64,000 nucleotides of DNA from Theropithecus gelada (taxonomy: Eukaryota; Chordata; Mammalia; Primates; Cercopithecidae), in the NCBI RefSeq assembly GCF_003255815.1, contig NC_037681.1:85539703-85603702 (forward strand), read 5' to 3'. Each line of letters begins with the position of its first letter. Position 1 is the stretch's first letter. Made by a program: the position numbers and the translations under genes. The notes below the pieces were generated by a model. It was given only the letters and a program-made list of their open reading frames with translations, ran no database searches and had not been told where the DNA came from. Below, one piece after another: positions 30,826 through 42,557 of this stretch.

Positions 30826-32271
30826 GAAAATTGGTACTGGGAGTCAGGCACTGCTATAGAAATACCTGAAAATGAGGAAGTGACTTTGGAATTGGGTAAC
30901 AGGCAAAGGTTGGAACAGTTTGGAGGGTTCAGAAGACAGGAAGATGTGGGAAAGTTTGAAACTTCCTAGAAACTTGTTGAGTGGTTTTGACCAAAATGCT
31001 AATAGTGATATGGACAACAAAGTCCGGGCTGAGGTGATCTCAGATGGAGATGAGAAATTTACTGGGAACTGGAATAAAGGTCACTCTTACTACGCTTTAG
31101 CAAAGAGACTGGTGGCATTTTGCCCCTACCCTAGAGATCTGTGGGACTTTCAGTTTGGAAGTGATGATTTATGATATCTGGTGCAACAAATTCCTAAGCA
31201 GTAAAGCATTCAAGATGTGACCTGGCTGCTTCTAAAAGTGTATGCTCATATGCATAGAGAAAGAGATGGTTTGAAATTGAAACTTACATTTAAAAGTGAA
31301 GCAAAGCATAAAAGTTTGGAAAATTTGCAGCCTGACCATACAGTAGAAAAGAAAAAGTTCATTTTCTGGGGAGAAATTCAAGCCAGCTACAGAAAGTTGC
31401 GTAAGAGGAGCCAAATTAATTGCCAAGACAATGGGGAAAATGTCTCCAGGGCATGTCAGAGACTTCACAGCAGCCCCTTGTATCACAGGCCCAGAGGCCT
31501 AGGAGGAAAAAATGGTTTCACGGGCCAGGCCCGGGGCCCAGCTGCTCTGTGCACCTTTGGGACATGGCACATGGAAGCCCACCTCTTACATCAGCATGGC
31601 CTGGGTGTGAGACATGGAGTCAAAGATTATTTTGGAGCTTTAAGATTTAATCAGCTGGGCACAGTGGCCCACACCTCTAATCCCAGGATTTTGGGAGTCT
31701 AAGATGGTGGATCACTTGAGCTCACAAGTTCGAGACCAGCCTGGGCAGCATGGCAAAACCCTGTCTCTATTTAAAAAAAAAAATTAGCTGGGTGTGGTGG
31801 TGTGTACCTGTGGTCCAAGCTACTTGGGAGGCTGAGGTAGGAGAATGGCTTGAGCCCTGGAGGTGGAGGCTGTGAGCCAAGATTGTGCCACTGTACCCCA
31901 GCATAGGTGATGGAGCCAGACCTTGTCTTGCAAAAAAAAAAAAGAAGATTTAATGACTGTCCTGATGGGTTTCAAAGTTGCATGGGGCCTACAGCCCCTT
32001 TGTTTTGGTCAATTTCTCCCATTTGGAAGGGGCACATTTACCCAATGCCTGTACCCCTCTTTTATCTTGGAAGTAGCTAACTTGTTTTTTATTTTACAGT
32101 CTCATAGGCAGATAGGACTGGCCTTGTCTCTGATGAGACTTTGGACTTGGACTTTTGAGTTAATGCTGAAATGAGTTAAGACTTTGGGTTAATGAGTTAA
32201 GACTGTTAGTAAGGCCTGGTTGGTTTTGAAATGTGAGAAGGATATGAGATTTGGGAGGGGCCGGGGCAGAA
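30826..32271 (+). mobile_element. MaLR internal region (MST-int-like)
   Basis: Starts with AAAATTGGTACTGGGAG, typical of MaLR internal sequence, and has blocks such as GGAATTGGGTAACAGGCAAA and AGAGACTGGTGGCATTTTGC. The 161-codon frame at 31217-31702 runs into the inserted Alu and is not a gene. Confidence 0.85.
31652..31944 (+). mobile_element. Alu element inside the MaLR provirus
   Basis: Full-length old Alu. Perfect 10-bp duplication AAGATTTAAT at 31642-31651 and 31945-31954. Confidence 0.94.
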
Positions 32272-32666
32272 TGATGTGGTTTAACTCTGTGTCCCCACCC
32301 AAATCTCACGTTGAATTGTAACCACCAGTGTTGGGGGAAAGAACTGGTGGGAGGTGATTGAATCATAGGGGCAGTTTCCCCCTTGCTGTTCTTGTGATGG
32401 TGTGTGAGTTCTCATGAGATCTGATGGTTTAAAAATGCATGGCACTACCCTTCGTGCTCACTCTCTCTCTCCCTCTCTCTCCTGCTCTGCCATGGTAAGA
32501 TGTACCTACTTCCCTTTCACCTTCCACCATGATTGTAAATTTCCTGAGGCCTTCCAGCCATGCTTCCTGTCAAACCTGTGGAACTGTGAGTTGATAAACC
32601 TCTTTTCTTCGTAAATTACCCAGCCTCAGGTAGTTCTTTATGGCAGTGTGAGAATGGACTAATACA
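32272..32666 (+). repeat. 3' LTR of the MaLR provirus
   Basis: 395 bases from TGATGTGGTTTAACTC to GACTAATACA, with CCTCTTTTCTTCGTAAATTA near the end. Full length. Confidence 0.92.
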
Positions 32667-32671
32667 TGTGG

Positions 32672-32948
32672 CTTCAGCTCTGGGGAGGAGAGGCAAAAGG
32701 GGTGAGGAGCCAGGAACTGCTGGTTTCTAGTCAGACCTTAAGGCTAACCACAGTTTAGTCCTTGGGTCCAGCCTCCTCAGTTGGGTTGTCATCTCCTTAG
32801 TCACATGATAGTGGGTGGGACAAGGGGACAGACAAATCAAGATCTCAAGGGAGGCAGAAATTTGTATAACTGGGAAGCAAGACAAATGTCCTACTTGTTT
32901 TCATAATGCAATGGGCTGAAATTAAAGCTTTGCACAATATTCTTGGTT
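32672..32948. other. Unique DNA, no feature recognised
   Basis: About 0.28 kb with nothing recognised. Confidence 0.4.
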
Positions 32949-32951
32949 GGT

Positions 32952-33094
32952 GGGTTTTTTTTTTTTTTTAATTTTCATAGAGATGAGGTCTCACTATGTT
33001 GCTCAGGCTGGTCTCGAATTCCTGGGCTCAAGCAATCCTCCTGCCTTGACCTCCCAAAATTCTGGAATTATAGGCATGAGCCACCCCAACCAGC
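32952..33094 (-). mobile_element. Alu monomer (FLAM-like)
   Basis: T-run, then GAGGTCTCACTATGTTGCTC through CACCCCAACCAGCC: the left arm alone in minus orientation. Confidence 0.88.
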
Positions 33095-33199
33095 CCAGGA
33101 TATTGTTTAAAAAGTATCAACAAGCCTGATATAAACAATGTATCCAAGTTCTGTCTGATTTCCATAGACCCCCCAGATGGTGCTAATTTTCCATGTTGG

Positions 33200-33365
33200 T
33201 AAAATGCTTTGACTTTTGCAAAACACTTTCAGGGCTCTTAGCATCTCAGCAACCCTGTGAGGTGGCTATTAACAATCCCATTTGACAGGCAAGGAAACTG
33301 AGGCTTGAAAAGTCCAGGCAGCTCACCCACAGCCACAGTGCTAGCTAGTGCCTCAACTCTTCCGT
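33200..33365 (-). mobile_element. MIR element
   Basis: CAACCCTGTGAGGTGGCTAT, CAAGGAAACTGAGGCTTGAA and the reversed MIR order. Confidence 0.85.
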
Positions 33366-33416
33366 GCCTTTCTTCTTCTATAGGAAACATTTATGTCAGT
33401 TCCAAGGGGCATTTGA

Positions 33417-33496
33417 AAACTCCTGACCCCAAGTGATCCACCAACCTCAGTCTCCCAAAGTGCTGGGATTACAGGCGTGAGCTACCACGCGTGGCC
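33417..33496 (-). mobile_element. Alu 5' fragment
   Basis: AACTCCTGACCCCAAGTG through CTACCACGCGTGGCC, truncated. Confidence 0.85.
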
Positions 33497-33524
33497 TCTG
33501 TATACATTCCTTTCCCACCACCAC

Positions 33525-33640
33525 CCCCCAGAAACAGGGTCTTGCTCTGTTGCCCAGAGTCTGGATACAGTGGCACAATCATAGCTCACTGCAGCCTCAC
33601 ACTCCTGAGCCGCCACACCTGGCTATTTCTTATATTTAGT
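33525..33640 (-). mobile_element. Alu fragment
   Basis: GAAACAGGGTCTTGCTCTGT to CACACCTGGCTATTTCTTAT, with internal deletions. Confidence 0.75.
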
Positions 33641-34559
33641 TATTTGTTATAGTTATTCCACTTGTCTGATCACCCTACTCCTTCTGGGTTTTAGGTTTTT
33701 AATTCTTTAGGGAAATCTGATGCTATTTCCTAGTGAAACACTCCATACATCTTAGGGGATTCTAGCCCAAGATTAGGAAGGAAAATTGGTAGATAGGGGA
33801 TTGCTGCTGGAGAAAAGTCTTACTGACAGCAGCAAGAAATGACAGTTATTAGTCTGACAGTGAGAGAGGCACTGTGACCTGGGCGCTTTTCCTTTTTTGC
33901 TGCTTTACATTGTGGTGAGCCTGCTGTCTTCTTCTTGGCTGCCATCTCCCACTTGGGTTTGGCACAATTTCCCCTTTGGGAAAAACAATGTCTTAGCAGC
34001 CGTCTACTTACAATTTTGCTCACATGGTCAGGAGCTCATTGGAGGCTGCTGTTCTCTGGGAAATGCCCTCTTCAGCAGGCTTGATGAACATGGGGAGAAA
34101 GCCTCAGGAATTGGCTTCCCTTTAAGGAATATGGACTGTCCTTCTCTTTTACTAACTTGGTGCTAATTGCCATTGTGAACCTTTGCTTGTTTCATTTTAT
34201 TATCTTTTTGAGATATATTTCTTTTTAGTCCCAGGCTTATAGTTAAACAAATGTGTAATTATTGTTCGGAATTCTTAATAATCCACTCAACCCTGCTCAA
34301 GAGGCAAATATTTTAGCACTGGAAAATATTTATATGTGTCTTCATGGTTTCTTATTCTGGATGCAACTATAAAATAATAACCCACAACAAATATCTTCCA
34401 AAAAGCAATTATACATGTATTCATATCAGATCCCTTTAAGCTATTTCACTAGTCTGGAGGTGTCTAAGCGTTATGGTGGCATGCATTTCCTATCCAAGTC
34501 ACCTGGGTTCCCTTTTTGCAGCTGACATTTCTAAGAGCTGAGACTCTTAATCTGCAAAA
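33641..34559. other. Unique DNA, no feature recognised
   Basis: About 0.9 kb. No gene or repeat recognised. Confidence 0.45.
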
Positions 34560-35396
34560 GTCAGTTTGTAATAGCTTTCTTGAAGCACAACTGGCATACA
34601 ACAAACTACATATATTTGAGTATGCAATTCAACATGTTTTGACATATTTATATGCCAGTGAAACCATCACCACAATCAAGATAACGTATCTATCGCCCCA
34701 GAAAGTTTTCTCAAGCCGATTTGTAATTTCTCACTCCTGCCCTTTTTCACCTTCCCCTCCTTGCTTCCCAGGCAATAACTGAACTGCCTACTGTCACCAT
34801 AAATGAGTTTGCATTTTCTAGAATTTTATATAAATGAAATTAAGCCGTATGTCCTATTTTTCCTGGCTTCATTCACTTAGTATAACTGTGTGATTCATCC
34901 ATGTTGTGTTGTATCGATAGTTCATTCCTTTTTGTTATTGAGGACTATGTCCACTGTATGAATACAATGCAATTTGTTTATCCTTCCATGTCCCTGTTAA
35001 GGGACAGTTGGCTTGTTTCCAGCTTGGGGGCCATTATAGATAATGCTGCTGTGAAAATTTGTGTACAAATCTTTGTGTGGACCTATGCTTTCTCGTCTTT
35101 TGGGTAAATACCTAGGAGTGGAATCGTTGGATCTTATGGTAGGTGTTTATCTAGCATATTAAGAAAGTGCCAAAAAATGAAAAAGAAAAAAGAAACAGTA
35201 AACTGTTTTTCAAATGGTTTCCATTCCCACTAGCAGTGTATGAGAGTTTTAGTTTCTTCACATTCTTGCCAAAATTTGGGATGATCAGTCTTTTTAACCT
35301 TAGACATTGTAATATACGCATAGTGGTATGTTGTGGTTTTAATTTGCATTTCCCTTATGACTAATGATATTGAGCATCATCTTTGGTGAAATGTTG
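34560..35396 (-). mobile_element. L1 (L1M-type) 3' part
   Basis: Read on plus, ACAATCAAGATAACGTATCT, CAAATGGTTTCCATTCCCAC, CCTAGGAGTGGAATCGTTGG and AATGCTGCTGTGAAAATTTG are the familiar antisense blocks of the L1 ORF2 end and 3' UTR. Stops throughout, so inactive. Confidence 0.9.
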
Positions 35397-35534
35397 AATT
35401 AAATCTTAACAAAAGTAAAATTTTGCACAGTTCGGTGTCCTGTGTATTTGTCAAACATCACAATGCTATGACCTGCTATGGCCTGACACACTGATTTAAC
35501 CCCTCTAAGCGTGCATTCAAAATCCTAGCGTCAG

Positions 35535-35725
35535 TAAAAGCCAACATTTATGAGGTGCTTATTACCTGCCATTGCCTCTGCTTAGCATTTATGCATACTA
35601 ACTTAGTTATTCCTTACAACATCTCACTTTTTGGGTGAGAAAACAGAGACCCAAAGAGATGAAGCAACTTGCCCCAAATCACACAGCTAGTTCAGTGGTA
35701 GAGCTGGGGCTCAAAGTTGTGTGGG
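35535..35725 (-). mobile_element. MIR element
   Basis: ATGAGGTGCTTATTACCTGC, GAGAAAACAGAGACCCAAAG and AATCACACAGCTAGTTCAGT are reversed MIR blocks. Confidence 0.87.
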
Positions 35726-36309
35726 AAGTGAGAGAGAAGAATATAAGGAAGCATTGGTCTGCAGTTGAGAATTCATCTGCGGTTTTTCTACATCCTTTGT
35801 GCAGAAGGTAGATAGATCGTGGAATTTATCTGGAGTACAGAATTTTGCCAAGTGCAGAGGACCACAGGGTATGATATCGACCAAGTTATTTGAAGTGACT
35901 GATTAGGTGATCTTGACTAGCTAGAGAAGGAAGACAGAAGAAAGAAAGAGGAGCAATGGAGGGATCAGAGGGCTCCAGGAAGTTGGAGGGCCATGACAGT
36001 CAAGAGAGTGCTGCAAACATGGATGATTTTGGCTAAAGTGAGATGTAGGAACTTGGGAATTAATAGGTGACAGGGCTTCTAGTACTGATGGGGTTCAGGC
36101 ACAAGGAGGTTGGATGCTGGCAATCAGGAAATGGAGGGCAGTATCACTAAATGGCTTGAGTCCCAAAGAGATAGTCATTTATTTTAATTTTTTTCTAGAG
36201 AAAAACAGTTTAGATGCATTCAGACTATTTTCTATTTTTTCATTCACATGTTATTTTTTAATGGAATGAAATCTATCAATATCTTCCTTTATGGTTTGGG
36301 TGATGTTTC
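35726..36309. other. Unique DNA, no feature recognised
   Basis: About 0.6 kb, purine-rich near 35930-35960. Confidence 0.4.
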
Positions 36310-36419
36310 AGGGTGATCAGTCATCCCCGTTTGCATAGAACTGTTCGGTTTTAGCACTGAAAGTCCCACATCCTGGGAAACTCCTCAGTCCCAGGCAAAT
36401 CAGAACAGTTGGTCACCCT
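36310..36419. mobile_element. Palindromic hAT-type MITE
   Basis: The left end AGGGTGATCAGTCATCC and the reverse complement of the right end AGGGTGACCAACTG form terminal inverted repeats that extend about 34 bases with mismatches. A short DNA transposon of the MER class; I do not name the family. Confidence 0.6.
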
Positions 36420-36655
36420 AGAAGCCATGGACTCTCTTGCTTCAAAAATTACCAGTAGTCTCACAACCAGTTCTCTCCTTTCGTTTTCATCGGTCCTCTC
36501 TTGCTGAATTATTATCCAAAATACAAAAGAACAAACTCACAGACTGGTAGGAACCTACATCTTCAATCCTAACCCCCGTTATCTGCTTCAGGTATCCAAC
36601 ACTCTAACCAAGTGGGCTTAATTAAATGTGATTCCCCAAACACCCCCACCCCAGG

Positions 36656-37023
36656 TGTCTCAGTCACTCTGTGTTGTTATAAATGACTATACACTGGGTG
36701 GCTTAGACAACAGATTTATTTCTCACTGTTCTGGAGGCCGGGAAGTCTGATATCAGGGTGCCGGCATGGTCAGCTCTGGTCAGGGACCTCTTCCTGGTTT
36801 GCAGATGACCATTTTCTTGTTGTGTCCTCACATGGCAGTGAGGATAGAAAGCAAGCTCTATCCTGTCTTTTCATTAAGACACTAATCCTGTTCATGAGGG
36901 ATTCACCCTCATGGCCTAATTACCTTCCAAAGGCCACACCACCTAATGCCATCACACCGGTGACTGGGCTTCAACAAGTCAATTAGGGAGAAGGGGGAGG
37001 CACAAGCGTCCAGTCCATAGTAC
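36656..37023 (-). repeat. MLT1-type MaLR LTR
   Basis: TGTCTCAGTCACTCTGTG, ACTGGGTGGCTTAGACAACA, CTGGAGGCCGGGAAGTCTGA, GTGCCGGCATGGTCAG and a terminal CAGTCCATAGTA are the reversed MLT1B/C order. Nearly full-length solo LTR. Confidence 0.85.
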
Positions 37024-37039
37024 CAGGCTCCATATCTCA

Positions 37040-37180
37040 GGCCTCTGTTCCTGGTCTTCTCCTTCCCTGAATTTTCTCTGCCTTTGCAGCCTGCCTACCT
37101 CCCATTCTTCCTTTCAGACCTTCCTTTGAAGCAACCTTGTCCAGGAAGGCTTTGCAACCTGAAGTCTTCCTCCTTAGATA
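37040..37180 (+). mobile_element. Possible L2 fragment
   Basis: A pyrimidine-rich stretch with TGTCCAGGAAGGCTTTGCAA resembles the plus orientation of the L2 3' region. Weak. Confidence 0.4.
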
Positions 37181-37635
37181 TTTATAACTCTTTGAGCTCC
37201 TCTATTAATTATAACAAGGTAGTAAGTGACAGAACATCTGACACCAGATGGCTCAAACAAACAAATGAAAAGCACCCTACCTTTGGAAGGTACATCCACA
37301 TTCTGGCATAGTTGGATTACAGGATCAGAGCAAAGCCATCCAGATTCTGTATCTCTTCCTCCATCTCTTAACTCTAGGTTACCTCTCTCCTCGGGCAGCC
37401 CCTACCCACACAGCTGTAACAGCATTGGCAGCTTCTTGGGCTACATTATTTCAGGGTGTGGGAACAGAGGAGGAGTTACTATGTCAACATCCTCAGAGGC
37501 TGAAAATGCCCCTGACTAGACCACTTTATTCCATCGCTGTGGTCAGGAGGTTGTGCAGGGCCATGAGGCTGCACAGGTGGTTGTTATGCATTGCATGACA
37601 CTAAGAAGTGCCATTCACATAGTCTGCAACACAGC
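37181..37635. other. Unique DNA, no feature recognised
   Basis: About 0.45 kb with nothing recognised. Confidence 0.4.
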
Positions 37636-37639
37636 TATG

Positions 37640-37765
37640 GGACTGAGCACACCCCTTCACCTCTCTGGGTCTCGGTTTCATGAGTCAGATAAGAGTGGCA
37701 AATCTGAGGTCTCCTTTAGTCCTATAAATCTACCATTCCATCACTCTGTGACCTCCTCTGTTGAA
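37640..37765 (+). mobile_element. MIR fragment
   Basis: CACCTCTCTGGGTCTCGGTT followed by an MIR-like 3' part. Confidence 0.55.
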
Positions 37766-37999
37766 ATAGTATTTTAATGGTTTGGCTATCTTTCCATGAA
37801 AAGCTCTTAAACTCTCTTTTTATCTATGTTCATCCCCTTTCAGAAGAACAAGTCGGTGGTAAGCTTTTTCAAAAAGAGGAAGCAGAGAAGCCCAAAGAAA
37901 TTAAGATGTAAAAAATAGTACATTGTGAAAATTCTCAGTTCCACGTGACCACTGGTTTTATCTATTTGGGTGGATAAGTTATAATGTGGTCGCCATTTG

Positions 38000-38150
38000 C
38001 TGAGTGTTTGTTACATGCTTGCTTCTAAATGTTCCTTGTGTTACATCTTCTAGTTTCTTCTGGTGACCCCCCATGGACTAGATGGTACTGTACCTGTTGT
38101 TCCCATTTTATAGACAAAGAAGCCCTGGAAAGTTGCTCGGGGTGCATGTT
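38000..38150 (-). mobile_element. MIR fragment
   Basis: TGCTGAGTGTTTGTTACATG and CCATTTTATAGACAAAGAAG resemble reversed MIR. Confidence 0.55.
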
Positions 38151-38443
38151 TACTGAATGGTGTCATCTGGATTTGAACATATGTTTGCTGGGCTTCACAT
38201 TTCTCTCTGACCCGACACACTGTGTCACTCCTTCATCAGAGTCTCTGATGGCATTCATCGAGTCTCAACTCGGGGCTCTAGCCCAAGGGAGTAACACACT
38301 TGCTGGTTCACAGGAACATGAGTGTTTTTAAAAGGAAGATTCAATTTTAATACAATTAATAATTATAAATAACAATTTTATATTTGGAAATTTTTATTTT
38401 CTGACAAAAGTATAGAAAGTAAAATTCAATAAAATACTCTTGG

Positions 38444-38741
38444 CTGGTCGCAGTGGCTCACGCCTATAATCCCAGCCCTTTGGGAGGCCAAGGCGGGCGG
38501 ATCATGAGGTCCAGAGATTGAGATCATCCTGGCCAACATGGTGAAACCCCGTCTCTACTAAAAATACAAAAATTAACTGGGCGTGGTGGCACACGCCTAT
38601 AGTCCCAGCTACTCGAGAGGCTGAGGCAGGGGAATTGCTTGAACCTGAGAGGCAGAAGTTGCAGTGAGCCGAGATTGCACCACTGCACTCCAGCCTGGTG
38701 ACAGAGCAAGACTCCATCTCAAAAAAAAAAAAAAAAAAAAA
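38444..38741 (+). mobile_element. Alu element
   Basis: Full-length Alu with a 22-base A tail; ACTCTTGG at 38436-38443 and 38742-38749 is the short target duplication. Confidence 0.94.
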
Positions 38742-38749
38742 ACTCTTGG

Positions 38750-39540
38750 CAAGTGGGGACACACAGACAAGAGAGGTGCTTCTTCATATATCAGAACTTT
38801 GGGTCAGGGATGACCTTTGAGATTTGTATGTCGATCTGACGAAGAAATTGTTTTTAAAAAGCTGAAAAGCACAGATGGATACAATAATTGGCAGGTCTTA
38901 TTTTAGTCAGTATCTGTCTCAATTCAGCCTCTACTTTGCTGCCCAGGGCTGTGCGTATGCCACTAACCTTTCCCAGGGAGTGCTGGTCAACCAGGAGAGC
39001 AGGCTGGATATTGTAGGGGAGCCCTGCCTCTCCAGGCAGCAGCAGGTAGGTCAAGACTCAGGCAGTCTCTCTTCTAAGCCTGGCTTCCTGCATCTTTGTC
39101 CAACCCTAACGTGTGATGGGAAGTACACAATGCAAATATAACCAAAGAGACCTAACTGGGTTGCTGCTGAAAACAAGGGCTTTTTCATATGAAAATGTCA
39201 CATTAAGGAAAGAATACCACGCAAGCTGATAGAATACCACGCCACCTGTTCCCACAGGAAGGTGGAACCAAGGTGGTCCCTGCTTGTCCATGCATGGGGC
39301 ACCATCTCTTGGTGTTGCTAGAGTAATGAATAAATGTTCTTGTATTCCAGTGAGTTTCCTAGTGGATGGTTCACTTACCTGTTTATTTGCAGGCCTAGAT
39401 TCCTCTGTGTAAAAATGGAGACTTCATTTTGCCCTTAGCTTGAACCAGTGCTCAGTACCCACAAGTCTTATGTGATTCTGTCTACAAAGTCGGTGGCAGT
39501 TGTTGGTGTAGTCCACCAAGTGTTTTTAGTACTTCACCTG
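38750..39540. other. Unique DNA, no feature recognised
   Basis: About 0.8 kb. The 10-base word GAATACCACG occurs twice near 39210 and 39231; nothing else stands out. Confidence 0.45.
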
Positions 39541-39871
39541 GAACATGGAAGGATTATACTTCCTCCCCCTTGAAGTTGGGTGTGGCCACATCATTTGCAT
39601 TGGTGAGTGAAGGTATATGGAACTGAGGTGTGTCACTGCCAGGCAGGAACTGCAAGATTCATTCATCTTTCTCATTCTGGCAAAGCAACCAGCAACACCC
39701 GAGGCAGGGAAGCTCCATCAGCTTGTGTCTCTGAGTGAGTGGGATAAGCACAGCCCCCGTGTTGGCCCCCAATGGACGTGTAGCATGAGAAATAAATATT
39801 TGTTCCTTTAAGCCACTAAAATATTGGGATTATTTGTTACTGATACATAATCTAGTCAATGCTAACTGATA
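39541..39871 (+). repeat. MaLR (MLT1-type) LTR
   Basis: TATACTTCCTCCCCCTTGAA, GAAATAAATATTTGTTCCTT, AAGCCACTAAAATATTGGG and a terminal AACTGATAGA follow MLT-type LTR order. Subfamily not assigned. Confidence 0.7.
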
Positions 39872-40029
39872 GAAACTCCAGCTCCCTCCAAGAATGCTAC
39901 CACCCCATACCTCAGTAATTAATAATCCACTGTTTTCCTCTAATTCATCAATATTTCATGCATTTTAGGTTTGTGCCTACAACTGAACTGTCTAAAACCA
40001 AGCCTCACATGTTATGCTTCCATATCCTT

Positions 40030-40275
40030 CACAATGGTAGAGTGTAGTGGCTAAGTGCACTGGCTTTAGAGTCTAGCAGAACTGGGTCCAAATCCCAGAC
40101 CTATTCAGTGTGACCTTGGCCAAGTGATTTAACCTGGATGAGCCTCAGTTTCCCTATTCCTAAAATGGGGATAACAAGGCAGGCATCCTGGATTGTTGTG
40201 AGCTTGGGATTTATTAAATCCCGGGGACTTAGCAAGAAGCCTGGCACACAGTACGAGCCTAATGGTTTAACTTCA
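40030..40275 (+). mobile_element. MIR element, near full length
   Basis: TGGCTAAGTGCACTGGCTTT, CTGGGTCCAAATCCCAGACC, GCCTCAGTTTCCCTATTCCT and CTGGCACACAGTACGAGCC cover nearly the whole MIR. Confidence 0.92.
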
Positions 40276-40439
40276 ACAGTGCTGAACACACAGGAGGTGC
40301 TGACTTGCTGTGTGACTGGTGCCTCCTTTTGATGAGCAGGGTCTTCCAACTTTGGGCTCACAACCATAGCAACTTATAAGTCCCCCCTAAGAACTAATAA
40401 GCTATCAAATATTTGGAGACAGCTTTCGTGAGTACCATT

Positions 40440-40667
40440 CAGATGTATTCTTTTAAAATAACGTCATCAATCAAAACTGCAATGAGATACCACTTCATAT
40501 CTACCAGGACGGCCACAATGAAAAAGACAGACAATAACAATAACAGGTGTTGGCAAGGATATGGAGAAAGCTGAACCGTCATACACTGCTGGCAGAATGT
40601 AAAATCATGCAGAAGTTTTGACAAACGTCTGGCAGTTCCTTCAGCAGTTAAGCTTAGAGTTATGATA
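40440..40667 (+). mobile_element. L1 ORF2 3' fragment, left of the LTR insertion
   Basis: CAATGAGATACCACTTCATA, GGTGTTGGCAAGGATATGGA and CATACACTGCTGGCAGAATG are L1 ORF2 C-terminal blocks. The element continues at 41085. Confidence 0.9.
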
Positions 40668-41084
40668 TGATATCGTTTGGATGTTTGTTCCTTGCAAATC
40701 TCATGTTGAAATTTGATCCCAGTGTTGGAGGTGGGGCCTGGTGGGAGTCATTTAGGTCATGGGGGCGGATCCCTCATGAATTGCTTGGTACCCTCCCCAT
40801 GGTAATGGGCAAGTTCTCGCTCTATTAGTTAAGGCAAGATCTGATTGCTAAAAAAGAGCCCAGCACCTCCTCATCTCTCCTGCTCACTCTCTCGCCATGT
40901 GACATACCTGCTCCCCCTCCACCTTCTGCCATGAGTAAAAGCTTCCTGAGGCCTCACCAGAAGCTGAGCAGATGCCAGCGCCATGCTTGTACAGACTGCA
41001 GAACTGTGGGCCAAATAAACCTCTTTTCTTTATAAATTACCCAGCCTCTGGTATTTCTTTATAGCAATGCAAAACAGATTAACA
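40668..41084 (+). repeat. MaLR (MST/MLT1A-type) LTR inside L1
   Basis: TGATATCGTTTGGATGTTTG to CAGATTAACA, 417 bases, with GGAGGTGGGGCCTGGTGGGA, CCTCTTTTCTTTATAAATTA and GGTATTTCTTTATAGCAATG. It splits an old L1. Confidence 0.92.
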
Positions 41085-41630
41085 TCCCATATAACCCAGC
41101 ACTTCCACTCCTAAGTATATACCCAAGAGAAATGAAAACATGTTTCCACACAAAAACTCACATATGAAAGTTCATGGAAGAATTATCCATAATAGCCAAA
41201 CAGCAAAAACAACTCAAATGTCCATCAACTGATGGTTAAACAAAATGTGATATATCCATGCAATGGAATATTATTTGGTCATAAAAAGAATAATACATGC
41301 TAGAATATAGGCAAACCTTGAAAACATTATGCTAAGTGAAAGAAGCCAGAAACAAATATTCCCATGTTGCATGACTCCATTTATATGAAACGTCCAGAAT
41401 AGGCAGGTCCACAGAGACAGAAGGTTGTTTGCTGGGGGCTAGTGCTGTGGGATCAGGAATTAGGGAGTAATGGCCAAAGGGTGTGGGGTTTCTTTATGGG
41501 GTAATGAAAATGTTCTGGAATTCATGGTGATAGTTACAGAACTCCATGGATATACTTTTTAAAACCCCTCTGATTCGTACATTTTTAAAAGGTGGTTTTA
41601 CGGTATGTGAATTATATCTCAATTTAAAAA
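41085..41630 (+). mobile_element. L1 ORF2 end and 3' UTR, right of the LTR insertion
   Basis: ACTCCTAAGTATATACCCAA, CAAATGTCCATCAACTGATG, GAAAACATTATGCTAAGTGA, then the 3' UTR (TCCATTTATATGAAACG, TGGGGTAATGAAAATGTTCT) ending TATATCTCAATTTAAAAATG. Confidence 0.92.
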
Positions 41631-42225
41631 TGTATCCTCTTCAACAAAAGCACAGGTGGGTACCTGTCCACATGGAAAGCTTTGCTTGGGGCAGGACAGG
41701 AAGACATTCATGCAGCATATATCTTTAGAAACTTACAACAAAAGGTGGCAATGAGTTCTGCCCTCACCCGTGACAGATAAACATCCCTTCTCCAGAAAAG
41801 CCTGCCAGCAGGAAGGGCAGCTCGGAGCCTCTCACAAAAAGTCTGCAAGGAGCAGCCCAGTCCTGACTTCTCTGGACACCTGGGAGTTGGATTCAGTGGT
41901 CTCTGCAAACACACACTTGGCCAGAAAGTCCTGAAGCCAGTTTCTTGTATGGGCAACAGAGGAAGGTGGGAGGACTGCTGGAAGTGAGAGGGCTGAGGGG
42001 TGACAGAGCCAAATAAGATGAGGCTTAGCCACACTGAGATTGCCCCTGTAAGTCAGTGGTGACCACTCTAAGGATAAGCCGGTAAGTCAGTGGCCAGCTT
42101 ACCCACTCTGCGTATTTCTCTTATGTTCCAGGTGATGTCACCTGGGGTAGCAGACAACGCCAGTTGCCGGTAGTTCTCAGAGAATGGTGCCTGGTTACTG
42201 GGAAACTGGTGAGGGAGGAAACTGA
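41631..42225. other. Unique DNA, no feature recognised
   Basis: About 0.6 kb with nothing recognised. Confidence 0.4.
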
Positions 42226-42302
42226 GAGGAGGAGCAAAATCTCATTTTGAACAAGCCCTCCAGGTGACTCCAGTGCACGCAAAGTTTGAAAACCACTGGC
42301 CT
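42226..42302 (+). mobile_element. MER5A-type 3' end fragment
   Basis: AACAAGCCCTCCAGGTGACT and AAAGTTTGAAAACCACTGG are the MER5A 3' end. An Alu entered at its terminus. Confidence 0.7.
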
Positions 42303-42543
42303 GAGGTGGGCAGATCATTTGAGGTCAGGAGTTAGAGACCAGCCTGGCCAATATGGTGAAACCCCATCTCTACTAAAAATATAAAATAGCTGAGCGTAAT
42401 GGCTGTAATCCCAGCTACTCGGGGGCTGAGGCAGGAGAATCGCTTGAACCCAGGAGGCAGAGGTTGCAGTGAGCTGAGATAGTGCCACTACACCCCAGCC
42501 AGGGTGACAGAGCTAGGCTCCATCGCAAATAAAGAAAAAAAGA
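42303..42543 (+). mobile_element. Alu element, 5'-truncated
   Basis: Begins inside the left arm (GAGGTGGGCAGATCATTTG). AAAACCACTGGCCT at 42289-42302 and 42544-42557 is the duplication, showing truncation happened during insertion. Confidence 0.93.
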
Positions 42544-42557
42544 AAAACCACTGGCCT

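Larger units (their letters stand above)
30675..32666 (+). mobile_element. Complete MaLR (MST/THE1-type) provirus
   Basis: Two LTRs in direct orientation flank a non-coding internal region, and the pentamer TGTGG lies exactly outside both (30670-30674 and 32667-32671), a 5-bp ERVL-MaLR target duplication. A purine-rich tract GGGAGGGGCCGGGG precedes the 3' LTR and AAAATTGGTACTGGGAG follows the 5' LTR. The 5' LTR is only 151 bases through an internal deletion. The internal part has no intact frame; an Alu is inserted at 31652-31944. MaLRs are non-autonomous relatives of ERVL, mobilised in trans. Confidence 0.9.

Noticed and set aside
31217..31702. 161-codon open frame
   Set aside because: Lies in non-coding MaLR internal sequence and continues into an Alu.
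33820..34023. Basic, Lys/Arg-rich 67-codon frame on minus
   Set aside because: No family resemblance and no supporting context.
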